Shown here: one piece after another, positions 51,301-63,509 of the stretch
Numbering within the stretch: position 1 is the first letter of the stretch
Layout of the letters: the number at the start of each line of letters is the position of its first letter
Assembly (NCBI RefSeq): GCF_001949145.1
Contig: NW_019091378.1
Span: 77,955-141,954, forward strand
DNA from: Acanthaster planci
Lineage: Eukaryota; Echinodermata; Asteroidea; Valvatida; Acanthasteridae
Length of the DNA: 64,000 nt
Direction of reading: 5' to 3'
Made by a program: the position numbers and the translations under genes
The notes under the pieces: generated by a model
The model's database searches: none
What the model saw: the letters and a program-made list of their open reading frames with translations, nothing else
What the model was told of the DNA's origin: nothing

Positions 51301-52290
51301 CCCCTCCACACCTCACCGACTCCAAGACACCTTGACCGCTTCACTGTTGGAGTCCCTGCAATTTCATACCGAAGGACAGAGCATGCTGTTCGAAACGCTG
51401 GGTACCCTCCGGTTCTTTTCAGAACCGTACCAAAGAGATATTTGCAGGTGCTACTGCAAATCTATTACCTTTCTTACATAGTTGTACTGAAGAAGCATTT
51501 CTGCACAATTTCAATCGTTGGTAATTAGTGGAAATGATATGACGTGTATATTCCATGCTCACGGAGTTAAAATGACATCATGAGACTCTTGCGCTAAGTA
51601 CGGAGTATGTAAATGTGACACGTTTTTAAGAGTTGACCCAGTTTCTTGAAGCCCGAAGTGCGTGGTTTCACGGTTGCTGCTATTTTCAAGGGAGGGGTTC
51701 ATGCACATTACAGGTGGTTCTTTAAGCTGCTCCGATGGAAGTGCACTAAATTTGGCAGTAGTTTGCCCCCATAGCATTTCAATGCTTCGATTTTCTTTGA
51801 TTTGATTTATTTACCTTTCACAAAATAAAAACCCTGGATACTGCGGGACAAGAGGGACAGAAAAACAAGCCTCTAGACTGTAATTTAATACATTTGAAGA
51901 AGAAACCACTATTAGTGGTAAAAACAGAGATAAAGCAAAAAAAGATTGAAAAATTTAATTCTATTGTGGTCCCAAATACTGGTTTCCTTCACGAACTTGA
52001 GTGAAAGCAGGAATTGGTCCCTGTCAGCGCTATGTGTAAGGCGAGGTACAGTACAGCTGCAAGTATGGTTTGTGTGGCAGCATGTTGTGATGACTAGAGA
52101 AGTTAATTCTACAGTCCATGAGCAGTTTTTTCTGAGTGGTGACTGTTCTCATCTACTGCCCACTTCTTAAACTGTACAGCGGGCTCTATACTACTTGATA
52201 AGAATTTAGAATCCCGCGCCCCTTTCATCTACACCAGTGAGTTTAGTGATGCAAGGGAAATTACATCGACATGAAATGTAATTGTACATT
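48340..52290. other. Intergenic stretch of about 4 kb without supported gene
   Basis: A 101-codon open frame at 51176-51481 includes the foldback-like word CGGTTCTTTTCAGAACCG and has no splice context. 50770-50880 and 51505-51540 match 58140-58230 and 59010-59045 upstream of gene F, showing that the E and F regions were duplicated with several kb of 5' flank. Confidence 0.5.
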
Positions 52291-52479
52291 TCTTAAACAG
52301 CGATTGATTGGTTACTGTTACGGTTGCCGTCATGAGATCATGCCTTCTGTGTCCAATCACCGAGCTTCAATCGGAATTCAATAGGAGCAGCAGAGTTGAC
52401 AAGATGAAAAATTAACGCTGAGCTTCTCTCAAAAGAGCGTGATGTCACTGTTCCGTCCCCTAAATCGTTTGCAACTGGC

Positions 52480-52572
52480 AAGAGAGAGCCACGCGTGACT
52501 GGGCGGAGTCAATCCTTTGGTTGATGATAAACCGTAGTTCAGGGCAAATTGACATCACAACCAGACTTCGAA
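52480..52572 (+). promoter_or_regulatory. Promoter and 5' UTR of HYR gene E
   Basis: GTGACTGGGCGGAGTC (52495-52510) is followed by a GATGATAAACC AT-box candidate, then GGGCAAATTGAC (52542-52553) and CAGACTTCGAA before ATG. Gene F has GTGACTACTGGACGGAGTC, TTAAAAG and CTAGACTTCAAG in the same order. The minus-strand gene at 4.6 kb has GGGGCGGAGTC and GGCAAATTGAC. Confidence 0.55.
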
Positions 52573-55070
52573 ATGGAGCTGAAGACAAGTTCCCGCGTCT
52601 GTGCTGCCCTGTGCGTGTTGCTTCTCTCGCTCCCAGCATCAGGTGGGTTTAATTTGTTGCAGGTTTTAATTTAAGTTCGTCTGTTTGTCGACTGAAATGG
52701 ACTTTAAAATGTTGGCGACCGACGAAGACAAGTGTCTCTACTCTTTGTCGTGTAAACATAAATCGTGCGCAGTTTCTGGATTGACCGTGTTTTAAGTGCC
52801 TTTAACTCTGGCAATACTTTTTGTTCAGCGTTCGGAATTACTGCATACACTATGTAATTTCTTTTCAGATGGATGCCCGCCCACGCCGCCCCAACCCGAT
52901 AAAAGTAAGTAGACGATCACGTGACAATTTGTAGAGGTTTGGGGGTGTGCACATTGTTCGTTTATTTATCCTACTGATCTTATCCGCAACACTATTGACG
53001 TTAAGACACATGCATTTCATCAAACTACTTCAACAGCTCTTGTATAAACATGAGCTTACAAAGCCGATATATAAATCATGGTCAAATTTGTAATTATCAC
53101 GGTCATAAATGCCCCTTGAATTTTGCAGCGTAGGCCATGCCACCTAGCAAGACAGTGTATCCCTTTGTGGTTTGTTTTGCACCTGCTTCGTTCCTTCTTC
53201 TTTTTTCCGTCTCCTTTCAGGTTAATTTTTCTGAAAGTGCTTATACCACTTTGTGAACCTTAAATGTAGAGATTTTAAAGTTGAGAAAACAATGTGTTTT
53301 TACCTTCGAACAGTGCATTTCCTCTTTGCTTGTATTCCCTGTAAAGAAACAATTGAAAGTAATGCATTCGCAGCAGAACGAACCGAAAAAAAAGGTGGGA
53401 AAAAGAAAGGTGGGCCAGAAAGACATGGGTGATTTCCATAGCTCATTGTCCGTGGAACCTAGGATAACAGAGGCTTTTGAAATTGTCCAATCCACTTGAA
53501 AGTTCTTGTTATTAAAAGTTAAGCGTAATGAAACTCAGAAAACAAATGAAATGAAAATGTACTTGTAGGGCTCATGAACCACCTAAATTAATTCATTTAA
53601 GTATGCTTTGTGAGGTTTCTTCTCTCTTTGATCTTTTTTCCAAATGATATGATACATCATGACAGAAATAATTTCTCGTGTAATTTATTGACACTGCTAT
53701 TTTGAATCAAGAAGCTTCGGTAGTTTAAATTTCCAGGTAGCTACACATGATCCACTCCACCGAAGAGGCTAATCGAATATTAATTACAAGGTTAACAAAG
53801 GTAGACTGCACTGAAAAAGCAAAAAGGACGAATTTAGGGCCCCCGACTTAGTTCAAGTTCTTCTTAGCCGGAGTGGTATCGTGTGTGTTAGGCATCTGGT
53901 TCTGCAATCTGTATCCAGAGCTGTCAGAATTTATGCATTTCACGGTCAATTCCTGCTTTTGTGGTGTTCAGTCCATGATTAATCAAAAAACGAATATCTT
54001 CCAATGAACTAAACTTTGGGTATAGGCCTATAGTTTGTGTAGAAAACATCCCGAACTGGAGAATTTGTTGAGTTGCATCTACTGGGTTTAGGTAAATATA
54101 TATATCTAACGTGTGTGATTTCTGCGATACAAGTGTAGTTTTTCCCGATAGATTGTTCAAGCTAATCACCTGCTTGCCTTTATCCTTTTTTTACCCCTTC
54201 GCGTAGCTCCACCGGTATTGGTAGAGGGAACCTGTCCCTCCCCAAGGACTGTGTACGTGAAGAATCCGTCGACGGGCATAGCTGTCCAATGGCCTGAACC
54301 GATGGCAACTGACCCAAGTACTCCGGTCAAGTAAGAAATGAAATCTGTTTTCAAAAGCAGTTCTGCCACCAAAGCACTGTGCCTGTCGATGTCTGAAGCA
54401 GAATTCGGGATATTTTTCAGATTTTTTCTCTTATCTTAAAACTCTTGAAACACACCAAAAAATTAACCTGGGCGCTGCTATCAACTGAGGACATTTTGAT
54501 GAGTGACAATAGTTTCAGTCCACCGAGCATTACTTTAATGTCAAAGCACTGGCATCCTTTTTTTTTCTTCCACAGAGTGGCACGAGCCGATGAAGGTCCA
54601 GCCAATGGCCGCGAGTTCTTTATCAATGATTCCCCTTACTACATTAGTTACTCTGCTACTGATGCAGAGGGGAACGAAAGGAACCCCATTTGCACATTCA
54701 ATATCACAGTACTGGTGAGTGTGCAAACAAATTGTTCTTATAGGCCAATTCGCGGAGAAGCATTGATGCAAATAACTGACATAATGAAGATTTCTGAGTG
54801 GACAGAGCATTATGTGGGAAAAAAGTATCATGTTTGTCCTCAGATGCTGTTAAAATAATAATATCTCTAATTTGATAAAACAAACTTTTGCCACAATGGT
54901 ACAGACCCCCCCCCCGAAAAATTCCTGGATCCGCCTGTGCAAGGACTTGGTTTTTTCAGCATCAGAACAACATTCTTCAAAAAGGCAACAGAAAATAGAA
55001 TACTCCTAGTACGTTATTAGCCTTCTCTTTATTCATGCAGCTTGAGGGTGAAAAGATTCCACAGAAGTAA
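52573..55070 (+). CDS. HYR gene E: small secreted single-HYR-domain protein, 132 aa
   Basis: Exons 52573-52642, 52869-52904, 54207-54330, 54576-54714, 55041-55070; phases 1, 1, 2, 0; 399 nt including TAA. Signal peptide M-E-L-K-T-S..L-P-A-S. Exon 2 encodes the Pro-rich D-G-C-P-P-T-P-P-Q-P-D-K. The HYR domain is T-P-P-V-L-V-E-G-T-C45-P, V-Q-W-P-E-P, A-N-G-R-E-F-F, Y-S-A-T-D-A-E-G-N, P-I-C116-T-F. N94-D-S and N119-I-T are possible glycosylation sites. The mature chain has three Cys (26, 45, 116), so C26 may pair between chains. Exon 3 is 24 nt shorter than in A-C because the Lys/Asp-rich leader before P-P-V-L-V is missing. Tail L-E-G-E-K-I-P-Q-K. Confidence 0.92.
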
Positions 55071-55078
55071 AGAGACAA

Positions 55079-55190
55079 CCCAGCCTGTCTTCCAGCCCAG
55101 CTGTTGTTGCTTTGGTTGCTTGAAGTCGACTGTAAACTGTACCGGATACCTTGGACAAAAAAAATCAACAAAATTAGACCAGTATATTAA
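55079..55190 (+). promoter_or_regulatory. Conserved 3' UTR element, gene E
   Basis: CCCAGCCTGTCT, GTTGTTGCTTTGGTTGCTTGAAG and CAACAAAATTAGACCAGTA; the order is the same as in B, C and F although neighbouring non-coding DNA has diverged. Confidence 0.6.
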
Positions 55191-55974
55191 TTCCAAGTGA
55201 CAGACCCACAACTTCGGCTTTGCAAACAACCATCACAAGTACGAAGACCTTTGTTTAATTTAATATGATTAATTTTCCAAAGTTTTGCATAAAAAAATAG
55301 TTTTCTTGACATTTGCATGACATACTCAGATACACAGAATCATTATAATTGTGCCGAGTAAGGTCGGTCACGATATTGAGGTGAATGTGCCCCTTGCAGC
55401 GTGAGTTTCACGTTGAATAATAGGCCTATAGATTGACAGTTTTTTGCACTAATTACTTCTGTTTTCAGTTTGTAAGGAAAGAGAAGTCATCAAGTTACTT
55501 GCCTTTCTTTTGAACACACCAGGCAAGGCAATAAAAATTAAAAGATGTTTTGGAAAACACAGAAAGAAAGGAGTAGCTGTACACAAGGATTTGTAACAAA
55601 GCGATATGCAATGCACATATATATAGCAATCTCTGTCCAATCTGTATTATGCGTCGATTGATTGAAACTGTGTTCACAGTCATCTGAGTCCAAAACGTGG
55701 AACCAACAGTCCTAGGAATTTGATTGTCTTTCGTGTTTATAAATATCAAATAAATCCCCTGTAATTTGCAACGTGACTTTTGGGGTGAACGAGTCCTTTG
55801 TTTTGTTGGTATTAAATTTCCATTCCCGGCCATGGACATTTGTAAAGTGGGGTGGGGGGATGAGAACACGTGACACTATAATATTCATGATGTTGATGAA
55901 TATCTGTATTCTGGCATTTTATAATTTTTTTCCATTTTTGAGTGATATTAAATGCATAATGGTCGTTGGGAAGT

Positions 55975-56110
55975 CCGAAGAATTATTCACAATCTACTTT
56001 AATTTTTTGGCTTATAACAAAAAAAAGTGTGGGGGAGGGTGATTCAATAGCACCCCACCTCAAAAAATGCGGGTATGCATACCCCCATCCCCGGGGGATC
56101 TACGCCCATG
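55975..56110 (+). repeat. Dispersed repeat (relative at 24700-24800)
   Basis: Shared order: GAATT.TTCACAATC, then GTGGGGG..GATTCAATAGC followed by a C run. The other copy is in intron 3 of HYR gene A. The right end, GGGGGATCTACGCCC, resembles tails of common marine invertebrate repeats. Confidence 0.55.
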
Positions 56111-57922
56111 ATTTTATTGATACCCATCGATCGATCAATCGATCAAATAATCTATCAGACAATCGTATGAACAATTCAGTCGATTTTTCTTAAATTCCTC
56201 CGAGACACTCTTTCTTCAAATGGTAAAATATTCTACTGTGTACAGAAGTACACCGATCGGCCCTTCACAGCAAAGCATTCTACTCGAAATTTTAACTATT
56301 ATATTATTTCTCGGGTTATTGAGGGAGCTCTGTTCATTGGTGAAAGTACATTTCAATGTTAGCACCTCCTGCCTCACGCTGTTGAAAAGTCTGTCTGTTT
56401 TATTATTAAAGCCAATGGTGCTTTACTGGCAGAACGCATTAATTTATTCATAATTCTGAAACCGTCAGGAAGTTTACGGGAAAATTTGCGGGAAGGCCTA
56501 GCTAGTCTATTGCCTACGATCACACAATTAGACATTTTAATATCTAGCTGTTTACAAAGAATAACAACAAATCTAAGTTTAAACTCAATGAATTAGGCTG
56601 CTTTGACTTCACAGTGTCGCTACACTAAATATTAAATGGATGATTTGACTATTGACGGGCTGAAATAATAATAATAATATGACCACTTCGTCCCGTGCGT
56701 CCTGGGGCTTAAGACGATTTTATCGTGTAATCCACAGACCCGTTGCAAACACCTCTGATCAACGAATGGTAAACATGAAGTCCAGACTTTCGCCTGATAT
56801 TCAATGTTTATGTTGCCAAGAAGCTGTTGGGTTTCTCAACCATCCGAGGATCATTTTTGAAAGAACACCCTCTCTCTTCCACATACAGCTATCGATTGAA
56901 AGAATATTGAAATAGTTATTTTGGACCGCCTTACAGCTTGGGCTGGTGTAAGAACTCGGCTGTCCCATGTGCACTTTTGCTTGGTTGCTTGCAATGTATC
57001 CTGAAATACTCACTTTCAGTACAAATGTGAAAATTCAGCTCAATTCAATATGGTTTTGATGTAATGATGTTTTGATGCCAATTGAAGTTCAAGACCGCAT
57101 GTTTGCTAGCCAATGTGCACGGAGCATTTCAAAGGGAAATAATACATTTGTTTGGTTGACCTGTCTCAGAAAAACGGGCGCTGATCGAGAACGGTATATC
57201 TGATTTTTACAAAGTAGGTGTCAAAATGACCGCAAAAAGTTACAAAAAAGTCCTCATTGCTCAGCACGGGGAAAGTATACTGTGGCTACAATGTGTAAAA
57301 TATCGATAGGGCGAAATAATGACTCTTTTTCCAGGTTTAAGAAAGGAGAATCAAGATGCATAGGCAGACATGTAAAAAGGCTGAAATCGAAACAGTTTCC
57401 GGTGTATACTTACACTCACAGACGCAACAAGGACTCCGAGTAACAACGCGAGAAATGTCCACCACAATTAATCATTATCCGGGCGAATTTTATTTTGAGT
57501 AAGTTTGGACTAAACATAAAAGATTTGCCTTTAACCCAAATAGGTAAATGTAAAGGGGGGCGAGTTATCTATGCTATTTTTCCCGATTGGCTTGTGTAAA
57601 TCCAGCTCAGGGATTCTTACTGTTTTCAGCGTCAACGCAGCAAGTATCTGTGACAATATGACATAAAAAACCACTTAGGTATTAAATAGGTATTTTCATT
57701 ACAGTGACTGGTAATAGAAGCTGCTATTTAATAATATTGTACAGATTTGTAATATTACATGACATTATTAGGCTTTCTTTAAACACTTTAACAAGCTCTG
57801 TTCAAGCTCAGTCGCTTCTAAAATATTTATGAATATAACTTTAAAATTTATTAATATATGTAATACAAAACTGCTGCAAACTGCGTGCTGACTACAATGA
57901 CCTAAAATACAAAGTTCAAACG

Positions 57923-57998
57923 ATGGAGGGCCTGACGTTTCGATCCTAGCAGAATCTTAAAAAATTATCCGCTAGGATCGAAACGTCAGGCCCTCCAT
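57923..57998. repeat. Short foldback, 28-bp perfect arms
   Basis: Arms 57923-57950 and 57971-57998 are exact reverse complements (ATGGAGGGCCTGACGTTTCG and on) around a 20-nt loop. It looks like a repeat-family end or small foldback insertion. Confidence 0.9.
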
Positions 57999-59919
57999 AT
58001 TGTAAGATTTCAAGATTTACAATATAAAACTTGAAACTTTAATACGTGTATCATTTCATAATTTTCAATAGTTAACTTTTTAGTGCTTCAAGCCCACTTG
58101 GTTACCCAGTCGATTGCGCAATCTCATAGTGAACAGGGACTTTTCTCATTCAACTCCGTTGGTCTGCTTTATTCAAGATTGTAATGTCTAGAAATAATGT
58201 TTTTCACGCCCGAATTAATTCATTCTTTGCAAAGTTCATTCTTCCTATGAACAGGCTGTATTGCGTTCGAGCACATGCCAGATTTTGCAGAGGGAAGGGT
58301 TAGGAAACTTCCTGTTTGCCAAAAAAGAAAGAAAAACGACAGCACTCCATGTACGCAGATGGTAAATAAAGTAACTCTGAATGCTTACCGAAAAAAACGG
58401 AAACTGTGCGTTCATCATTCATTTCAACATGAAGGGGAACAAGTTTTGGGGGCGAATGCCTCCTCGACCATGCATCCCATATTAATTTCTGCAAGTTGGG
58501 GAAGCGAGGGAAATTCCAATCATCTCCCAAAATCTTCTCCTATTTGAATACAAAAGGGTTGAGAAAACACTTACAAAGAATATTTAAATGTAAAGTGTTT
58601 CCATAACACTGTTGAAACATTTCCCATTGCCTTCATCCACGCTGTCTGGTGTTTAAAAGGAGCTATTCTTACTAAACACAAGCGCTTTGTGTAGCAAGAG
58701 TGATTCCCTCTACCTGGAAATTGGGGGGCCTTTTTAGTCGAAGTCTCTGGATATCCCACTGCATCCAGTCGACGTACCAACCAGACGCTTACCCTTTGTA
58801 AATCCATAAAAGCTGTTCACCATTGTTTGGGGGAAGGTATTTGTCCTCTGTTGTACTTATAAAACATGTCGTTCACTACATTGTAAAGAGTTTTATAAAT
58901 AAACATATTTTCAATTGATGTATCGATGATGCAATTCGTGTGTGTGCCGTAACAAACGTCACTACAGCAGCCAAACACCCGAACAGGTTTTACAGCGACA
59001 TGTTTTGTGCGCTATTTCAATCGTTGGTAATCAGTTGAAATGGTAAAGCAATTTTTGGATACGAAAACGTATACTCTACAAAGCCCAAGTGTCATCATAA
59101 GGTTTGTTCGCCAAGAACATATGACAATATTAGAGAATTTAAAGTAGATCCCGGTACAAACTGTATTGCAATAAGGTGATGCGAAATATTTAATTATATG
59201 GACTTTAAGGCTGTATTTTACGGGTGATCATCTTTGTCAGAAATTTCTCCCCAAAGTCGTCTGATCACCCCCATGGACAGAAACTATAATATTGAAATAG
59301 TGAATTTGGCTTAGATATAAAAAATGCCTGAAAGGCCATGAAATAGTTGTAGCTGTTTTCCTGTTATCTATTATTGTTGTCTATGGCACTTCTATTGCTG
59401 ATTTGCAACATGAAAATACCTGGTTACACGAGTAGCTGGTTTAAGCTCTGTATTCCCCATGGATAAATAACCATTTTTTTTAAAGCTCTCAATATTTGCT
59501 ATGTTTTGGGGGTTTTTTTGTGTTTTGCCTATTGGTTTGTTTGTTGTTTTATTTTTGTGTGCGTATGACAAATGGTTTTTTTTCTGTTCCCATTGAAGTA
59601 AACTGATTTGGTAGTACACTACCCACTATGCTCTGCAAATTTTGCGTTTCCTTAACAGTTGTTGTGAGCGCTACGTGAGAGGCAAGCTATGACGGAACTT
59701 AGGGACAACTTCCAATGTATAATTATGGTTTTGTGGCAGCGCGTTGTAATGGATGGAAAAGCCAGTTGTAAAGCCATGAATGGTTTCTTCCGACAATGAA
59801 TGTTGATTGATCTCATCGACTCCCTAGTGCTAAATGTAGCATGACGCTATTATGACTTGAATGCTGCAAGAAAATTACACATGTGAAATATGATTGCCAC
59901 ATTAACAGATCGAGGCTTA

Positions 59920-60056
59920 GGACGCACTTTACATTGATTGGTCGCTGCTCCCATTACGTCATACTTTTAGTGTCCATAGCACACGTGACTACTGGACGGA
60001 GTCGACGGGTGTTAAAAGTAGAGCGGAGCGAGGTGATTTCACAACTAGACTTCAAG
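59920..60056 (+). promoter_or_regulatory. Promoter and 5' UTR of HYR gene F
   Basis: ATTGATTGGTCGCTG (CCAAT on the other strand), then CACGTGACT (59983-59991), GGACGGAGTC (59994-60003), TTAAAAG and ACAACTAGACTTCAAG before ATG. The same order is found before gene E, where the CCAAT-like word is at about 52300-52312. Confidence 0.55.
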
Positions 60057-63000
60057 ATGGAGCTGAAAACAAGTCTGTCCGTCTGCTTCGCCCTGTGCGT
60101 GCTACTTCTCTCATTCCCAGCATCAGGTATAGGTTTAATCTGCTCTTTCACTGCAAGTTCATCTGCCATTTGACTGATATTGATTTGCAACATTTCGACC
60201 GACGAGGACAAGTCCCTTACTTTTGTAGCAAGTCTATTTTATCGCGATGGCTGCCTCCCCCTCCTCGTTTTCCCACTTTAGAAAAGAAATCCCTAGGATT
60301 GTACAATCAACCTGTTTAAACGTAAAACATGAATTGAAGATAGGGGAACGAGAGAGTCGCATCTGGTCTCCTGAGAAAGTCCTACACTGTCAAGGCCTTA
60401 TATTTCCTGCTCGAATGGCAATCTCCTTGAGTTCTGGAATTGGCATTGTTGGTTATGCCTAAACCATCAGCATAAAATCTTACGGTGTGGTGTAATTTCT
60501 TTTGCTGGTTAATTCAGATAACACAAACTTGTGGGGGGGGGAAATTGCTTTCTTTTATTTGGCAGATAAATGACTGCATATACACTTGTAATTTCTGTTC
60601 TTTTATGATCTCTTTCAGATGGATGCTGCAGAGACCACGGTAAGTAGACGATGATTTGAGTGTCCGTAGAAATTTAGGATTCATGCATAAGTCACTACTC
60701 AAGAAAAACGGAAGTTTCACAATGAATGATTCCTGGTAGACTTCAAGGCGTATATTCCCGACAAATTGATCCTTTTTGTGTTTGTTTTTCTGCTTCTTTC
60801 CTCCTTCCGCTTTTTGTATTTGCCGTTAACAGTACATGTAATTATGAATTGGTTGCACTGCTTCGTCTCCACGTGACACTTGAAATGCTGCCGCTGTGAC
60901 GTCCCTTTAAGTACCCACTTTATACTGCGTAGGGATTTTCTAAACAAAATGTGAACAAATTCAGGACAAAAAAGTACCTCACTACCATCACTATACGTTT
61001 TTATGGAATGCAGCCGTACGGACACACTGTAAATGAAAAGTCTAATTTGGCACGATTTAGTGGACATTTAAGACTCTTCAAGTTCATTATCAGACATTCG
61101 CTAAAAAAATACGCAAATTTGTGTCAACATAAAAGCCAGAAAGACACTGACCACCACAGAAAGCCAACCTTCGAAAATGCGCTCGCAACTATAACTTTGC
61201 AATGCCCACCGAAAATCTGTTCAAAATGCATTTAATTCATTGAAAACGCTGAGATGTGTTGGAGATATTGTCTTGAAGTGACTTCCTTCAATCAGTTTCT
61301 TCAAAATGGTATAGTACAAGACAAAAGAAAAATCATATGGAGTTTAGTGCCATTGCTGTCTGTGAACAAAATGCAAATGTTTAACAATTCCCTTGTCTGC
61401 TACTGTGAAGGTGGATGTGAATAATCGAAATTGAAAATGACATTAAATTGAATTCACTGGCTGAGCACCTGTAACTTTAAATTGTGGATAGACTCTGGGT
61501 ATAATAAACTTACCAAACTAGAAAATTTGTGCCTGAACTTTGATTTCATCCGCTTCATAAATATTTCAATTTTTCACCTTCTGCATAGATCCACCGGTTT
61601 TGGTGCCGGGAACATGTCCTTCCTCTATTACCGTGTGCCCAGACCCACACTCATCCGGCAAGGTTGTCCGCTGGGCTGAGCCAAGAGCAACTGACAAAAG
61701 CCATCCGATCAGGTAAATCAATTTCCGAAAATGGCTGTGCTTTTATTCAGAGGTGATCCTTTCTGAACCACAAATGGGTTTTTTTTCAGACTTCTCTCCA
61801 ATCCTACCACTTTTAACAGAAAATTCAACCTCAATACAGCTCTCAACAGATTAACTTCGCAAGGAACGATTCACAATTTATAGTTTCACCAGAGGGACAA
61901 ATTCTTGCTGTTGTTAATGGTCCGTTTTTACATGTATTCGCTTGTGAAATCGATTTTGGGTGGATATTTCGAAAAGTCGAATTCCACGTTTGGATTTTTA
62001 CGCAGTAGATTAGGCCTACTCTAATTGTGAATACGATGCGGGAAAATTACGATAATAATTATGTGTAAAATGTTGGCTCCATGTGAAATTAAAAATGATT
62101 GTGTATTCAGTTGAGTGACTTTATCACTGATGTGGTATGAGTGTACGGTCCAGTGGGCAGGGTAGGAGAATCTTGAAGAGCGTTTGGCCTGTGCTGCTAG
62201 TGGAGAAATGTGTCTGTTTTCGTGGTTGGCAGCAGCGACGACAGCGCATGAGAATTTCATTTTTATACAATCCCACCGATTAGCCTACTTTAAATTGTTC
62301 TCTCCTTATCTTGCCTAAGAGTGACGTTACATGCTCTGCATAGGTCAGGCATGTGTTTCCATTCTTCCCCAGGTTTTTTAGTGGTTTCTTGTATCTGGCG
62401 ATAGCAATAGATGCAAAGCTTACAATATCGTAGTTATTACTGTTGCGCAGCTGGTTAATGTCGCTCCCACTGTTAAGAGTGTACAGTGAATTCAAATGAT
62501 AAGTGTTTCTACACGTAGATTACTCTGTTACGTTTGCGATTGTGGAGACAATGTGAAGACAAATAAGTCGCGAAATTCAACTTGAAAACACATGTTCTAC
62601 TTTCGTCAAAGTAGTAAATGCAATCAAAATGGGCGGGTGTAAACCGGCTGATAGAGATCGCGTACAAACAAACTGATAGCATATGCGCTTTGTTTTGTGT
62701 ATGATGAATTTACATGATACCTATTTCATGTACCTGTTTTTCGTTTACAGAATTGACAGAGAAGATAGCTGCCCACCCAACGGTGGTCTGTTCACTGTTC
62801 ACGGTTCCCCTTACCACATCGTATACTCTGCAACAGATAGCAAGGAGAACAAACGGAACCCTCTCTGTTCATTCACAATCACAGTCAGGGTACGTACGTA
62901 GTAGGCTGAACTTCAGCCAGTTGTCATAGAACCATGGGTACAAATTGATTGACAAGCAGGCTCTTAAATGGACGCAGATTGAAATCCAGTGGGGGAAGAG

Positions 63001-63303
63001 CAATCGTGAGAATTCATTACAAATTTGCTCACCAGATCTTCTCAAATTAATCGCTAAATCTAACGCCACCGAATTTCGCCACATCGATGCATTTGTTACC
63101 CCAAACCTGTGCCATATCTTGTAATAACCAGATGCTTCGATTAAAAAACAAAAACCACAGAAAACAACAACGACTCGCTACTCAGAATCAGACCAGCTAT
63201 TTTCTTCAACAAAGCAAAAGAAAATAACTATTGATATGTTTTATCCTTTCCTTTGCCCATCCTGTCTCACTAAAAGTACGATCTTCACTGCAAACACAAG
63301 TAA
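60057..63303 (+). CDS. HYR gene F: Cys-rich small secreted single-HYR-domain protein, 126 aa
   Basis: Exons 60057-60126, 60619-60639, 61589-61712, 62751-62889, 63277-63303; phases 1, 1, 2, 0; 381 nt including TAA. Signal peptide M-E-L-K-T-S-L-S..F-P-A-S. Exon 2 is only 21 nt: D-G-C-C-R-D-H. The HYR domain is P-P-V-L-V-P-G-T-C40-P, V-V-R-W-A-E-P, C79-P-P-N-G-G-L-F, Y-S-A-T-D-S-K-E-N, P-L-C111-S-F. The tail is Y-D-L-H-C123-K-H-K. The mature chain has seven Cys (26, 27, 40, 47, 79, 111, 123) against two in A-C. The exon 5 acceptor (pyrimidine tract then AAAAG, 63276) is the least certain border, but the tail length and position fit the other genes. AATAAA lies at 63503-63508. Confidence 0.88.
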
Positions 63304-63317
63304 AGCTGTATCTACGT

Positions 63318-63410
63318 CCAGCCTGTCTGCACATCAGCGATGGTTGCTTGAAGCAGAGTGCACTTTGCCTGATGCCTGAGACGAGAAAAAGAGCGACAAA
63401 ATTAGACCAG
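63318..63410 (+). promoter_or_regulatory. Conserved 3' UTR element, gene F
   Basis: CCAGCCTGTCTGCACATC, GGTTGCTTGAAGCAGAGTG and GACAAAATTAGACCAG; same order as after B, C and E, and inside the predicted 3' UTR that ends near the AATAAA at 63503. Confidence 0.6.
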
Positions 63411-63509
63411 TAAATTAACTGCCAGTGACCTTCAGCTTGGGCTTCAGGTTACAAAGGGCCACCATCAAAATGTGTCGACTTTGGTTTAAAATTTGGCAGA
63501 TGAATAAAT

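Larger units (their letters stand above)
55200..59900. other. Intergenic stretch of about 4.7 kb, repeats only
   Basis: No gene supported. It contains a dispersed repeat copy (55975-56110), a run of ATCGATCAATCGATC words (56127-56150), the foldback at 57923-57998, and 5' flank DNA shared with gene E (58130-58240, 59005-59050). Confidence 0.55.

Noticed and set aside
51176-51481. A 101-codon open frame with fairly normal composition.
   Set aside because: No splice context, no known motif, and its end overlaps a foldback-like word shared with the element at 662-867.
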